Assembly: GCF_015277675.1 (NCBI RefSeq)
Contig: NZ_JADHEC010000007.1
Span: forward strand, 55,069 to 119,068
Reading direction: 5' to 3'
Length of the DNA: 64,000 bases
Source of the DNA: Flavobacterium soyangense
GTDB taxonomy: Bacteria; Bacteroidota; Bacteroidia; Flavobacteriales; Flavobacteriaceae
Of this stretch, positions 63,493 to 64,000 are shown piece by piece. Both the position numbers and the translations under genes were made by a program. A model generated the notes under the pieces. That model did no database searches. It had not been told where the DNA came from and worked only from the letters and a program-made list of their open reading frames with translations. The number at the start of each line of letters is the position of its first letter. Positions within the stretch are counted from its first letter, which is position 1.

Positions 63493-63565
63493 CAAAAAAT
63501 GTTACTTGTAAATACCGAAAAACCAACCTATTAAAAAATACTTCGAAAAAAGATTGAAAAAGTCA

Positions 63566-63595
63566 TTGTTTAACTGAATAAACCAGCTACTTTTG
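63566..63595 (+). promoter_or_regulatory. rrn promoter P1
   Basis: TTG (63566-63568), 19-base spacer, TACTTTTG (63588-63595), then CACCCGC. First of three tandem promoters with the same start-site context. Confidence 0.75.
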
Positions 63596-63727
63596 CACCC
63601 GCAAACAAGTTCACCGAACTCAAATTAAAATATAATTATAGTGAGGTAATAGCGCACAAGTTCTTATAAACACTGGCAAATGAAATGAAAACGAGAAAAA
63701 ATTTATTTTCAAAAAAGTTTCAAAAAG

Positions 63728-63759
63728 TTTGCGAGAAATAAAAATGAGTGTTACATTTG
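63728..63759 (+). promoter_or_regulatory. rrn promoter P2
   Basis: TTTG (63728-63731), 20-base spacer, TACATTTG (63752-63759), then CACCCCGC. The A/T-rich upstream region (TTTTCAAAAAAGTTTC) resembles that of P3. Confidence 0.75.
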
Positions 63760-63853
63760 CACCCCGCAAAATAAGCAAAGTTCCTTGAAAGACTGATAAG
63801 AAATATGATAAGAAAAAGGAAAAAATTATTTTTCAAAAAACTTTTCAAAACGC

Positions 63854-63883
63854 TTGCCAGAACAAAAAGAAATGTTACTTTTG
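63854..63883 (+). promoter_or_regulatory. rrn promoter P3
   Basis: TTG (63854-63856), 19-base spacer, TACTTTTG (63876-63883), then CACCCGC. Closest to the leader and probably the main one. Confidence 0.75.
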
Positions 63884-64000
63884 CACCCGCTAACCGAGAG
63901 GATGGCTAGACAAACAAAAAGAACACGTTCCTAGACATATTGAATTGACAGCCGTCTCGTCCACAAGACGAGACAAATATAAAGAGAGTAAGAGAATCGA
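63884..64000 (+). other. 5' leader of an rRNA operon (16S gene beyond the window)
   Basis: Contains the hairpin GTCTCGTC (63954-63961)/GACGAGAC (63967-63974) and ends in GAGTAAGAGAATCGA, which in my experience precedes 16S in Flavobacterium. No mature rRNA sequence is reached. Confidence 0.6.

Overview
The window looks like a Bacteroidota genome, most likely Flavobacterium or a close relative. The evidence is low GC, AT-rich spacers, many promoters of the TTG-N18-21-TAnnTTTG type, no obvious Shine-Dalgarno sites, a gliding-motility gene (gldA), DUF3857 and DUF5686 proteins, and an exbB-exbD-exbD-tonB operon typical of this group. It is ordinary chromosome. I see no prophage, no transposase, no CRISPR array and no tRNA. 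The right end (63.55-64.0 kb) is the promoter and leader region of an rRNA operon whose 16S gene lies just outside.

Layout. 0-8.4 kb: the 3' part of a DUF5686 outer-membrane protein, an AlkA-like glycosylase, soluble and membrane pyrophosphatases side by side, a deoxynucleoside kinase, and metK on the minus strand. 8.4-33 kb: a sulfur and methionine island. It holds metY behind two tandem Met/Cys leader peptides with terminators, a SAM-I riboswitch ahead of a metX-thrA fusion, DUF2007, OsmC, a MetZ-like enzyme, an Rrf2 regulator, a TauE/SafE transporter, cysH-cysD-cysN-cysI-cobA-cysG(N), a ferredoxin-NADP reductase and a ferredoxin, then a second SAM-I riboswitch ahead of a split metH and metF. 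34.8-39 kb: an aromatic operon (pheA, aminotransferase, tyrA, DAHP synthase/chorismate mutase) behind a Tyr/Phe leader-peptide attenuator. 39-51 kb: housekeeping genes (rsgA, dtd, two DUF3857 proteins, MazG-like, aroA, queA, flavin reductase, penicillin acylase, cupin). 51-53.2 kb: two decayed genes, then a secreted nuclease with a small translationally coupled ORF. 53.5-60 kb: the TonB-energising operon with a PstS-like lipoprotein and a TPR protein, then queE. 60-63 kb: a decayed class V aminotransferase, a methyltransferase, a YkgJ protein and an FtsX/LolC-type permease.

How the genes work together. Sulfate is activated by CysDN, reduced as APS by the Fe-S type CysH and then to sulfide by CysI, whose siroheme comes from CobA and the CysG-like protein. 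The FNR and ferredoxin probably supply electrons. Homoserine is made and acetylated by the single MetX-ThrA polypeptide, sulfhydrylated by MetY/MetZ, methylated by MetH with MetF, and converted to SAM by MetK. The sequence suggests layered control: two SAM riboswitches, apparent Met/Cys-coupled attenuation and an Rrf2 factor. The most interesting signals are the three leader-peptide attenuators (two Met/Cys, one Tyr/Phe). None of these leaders exceeds 30 codons.

Repeats are plentiful: two copies of a roughly 100-nt structured element (possibly the flavo-1 RNA family), a 0.6-kb array inserted between the metH halves, several short palindromes, and a 30-bp repeat inserted in frame in a dying gene.
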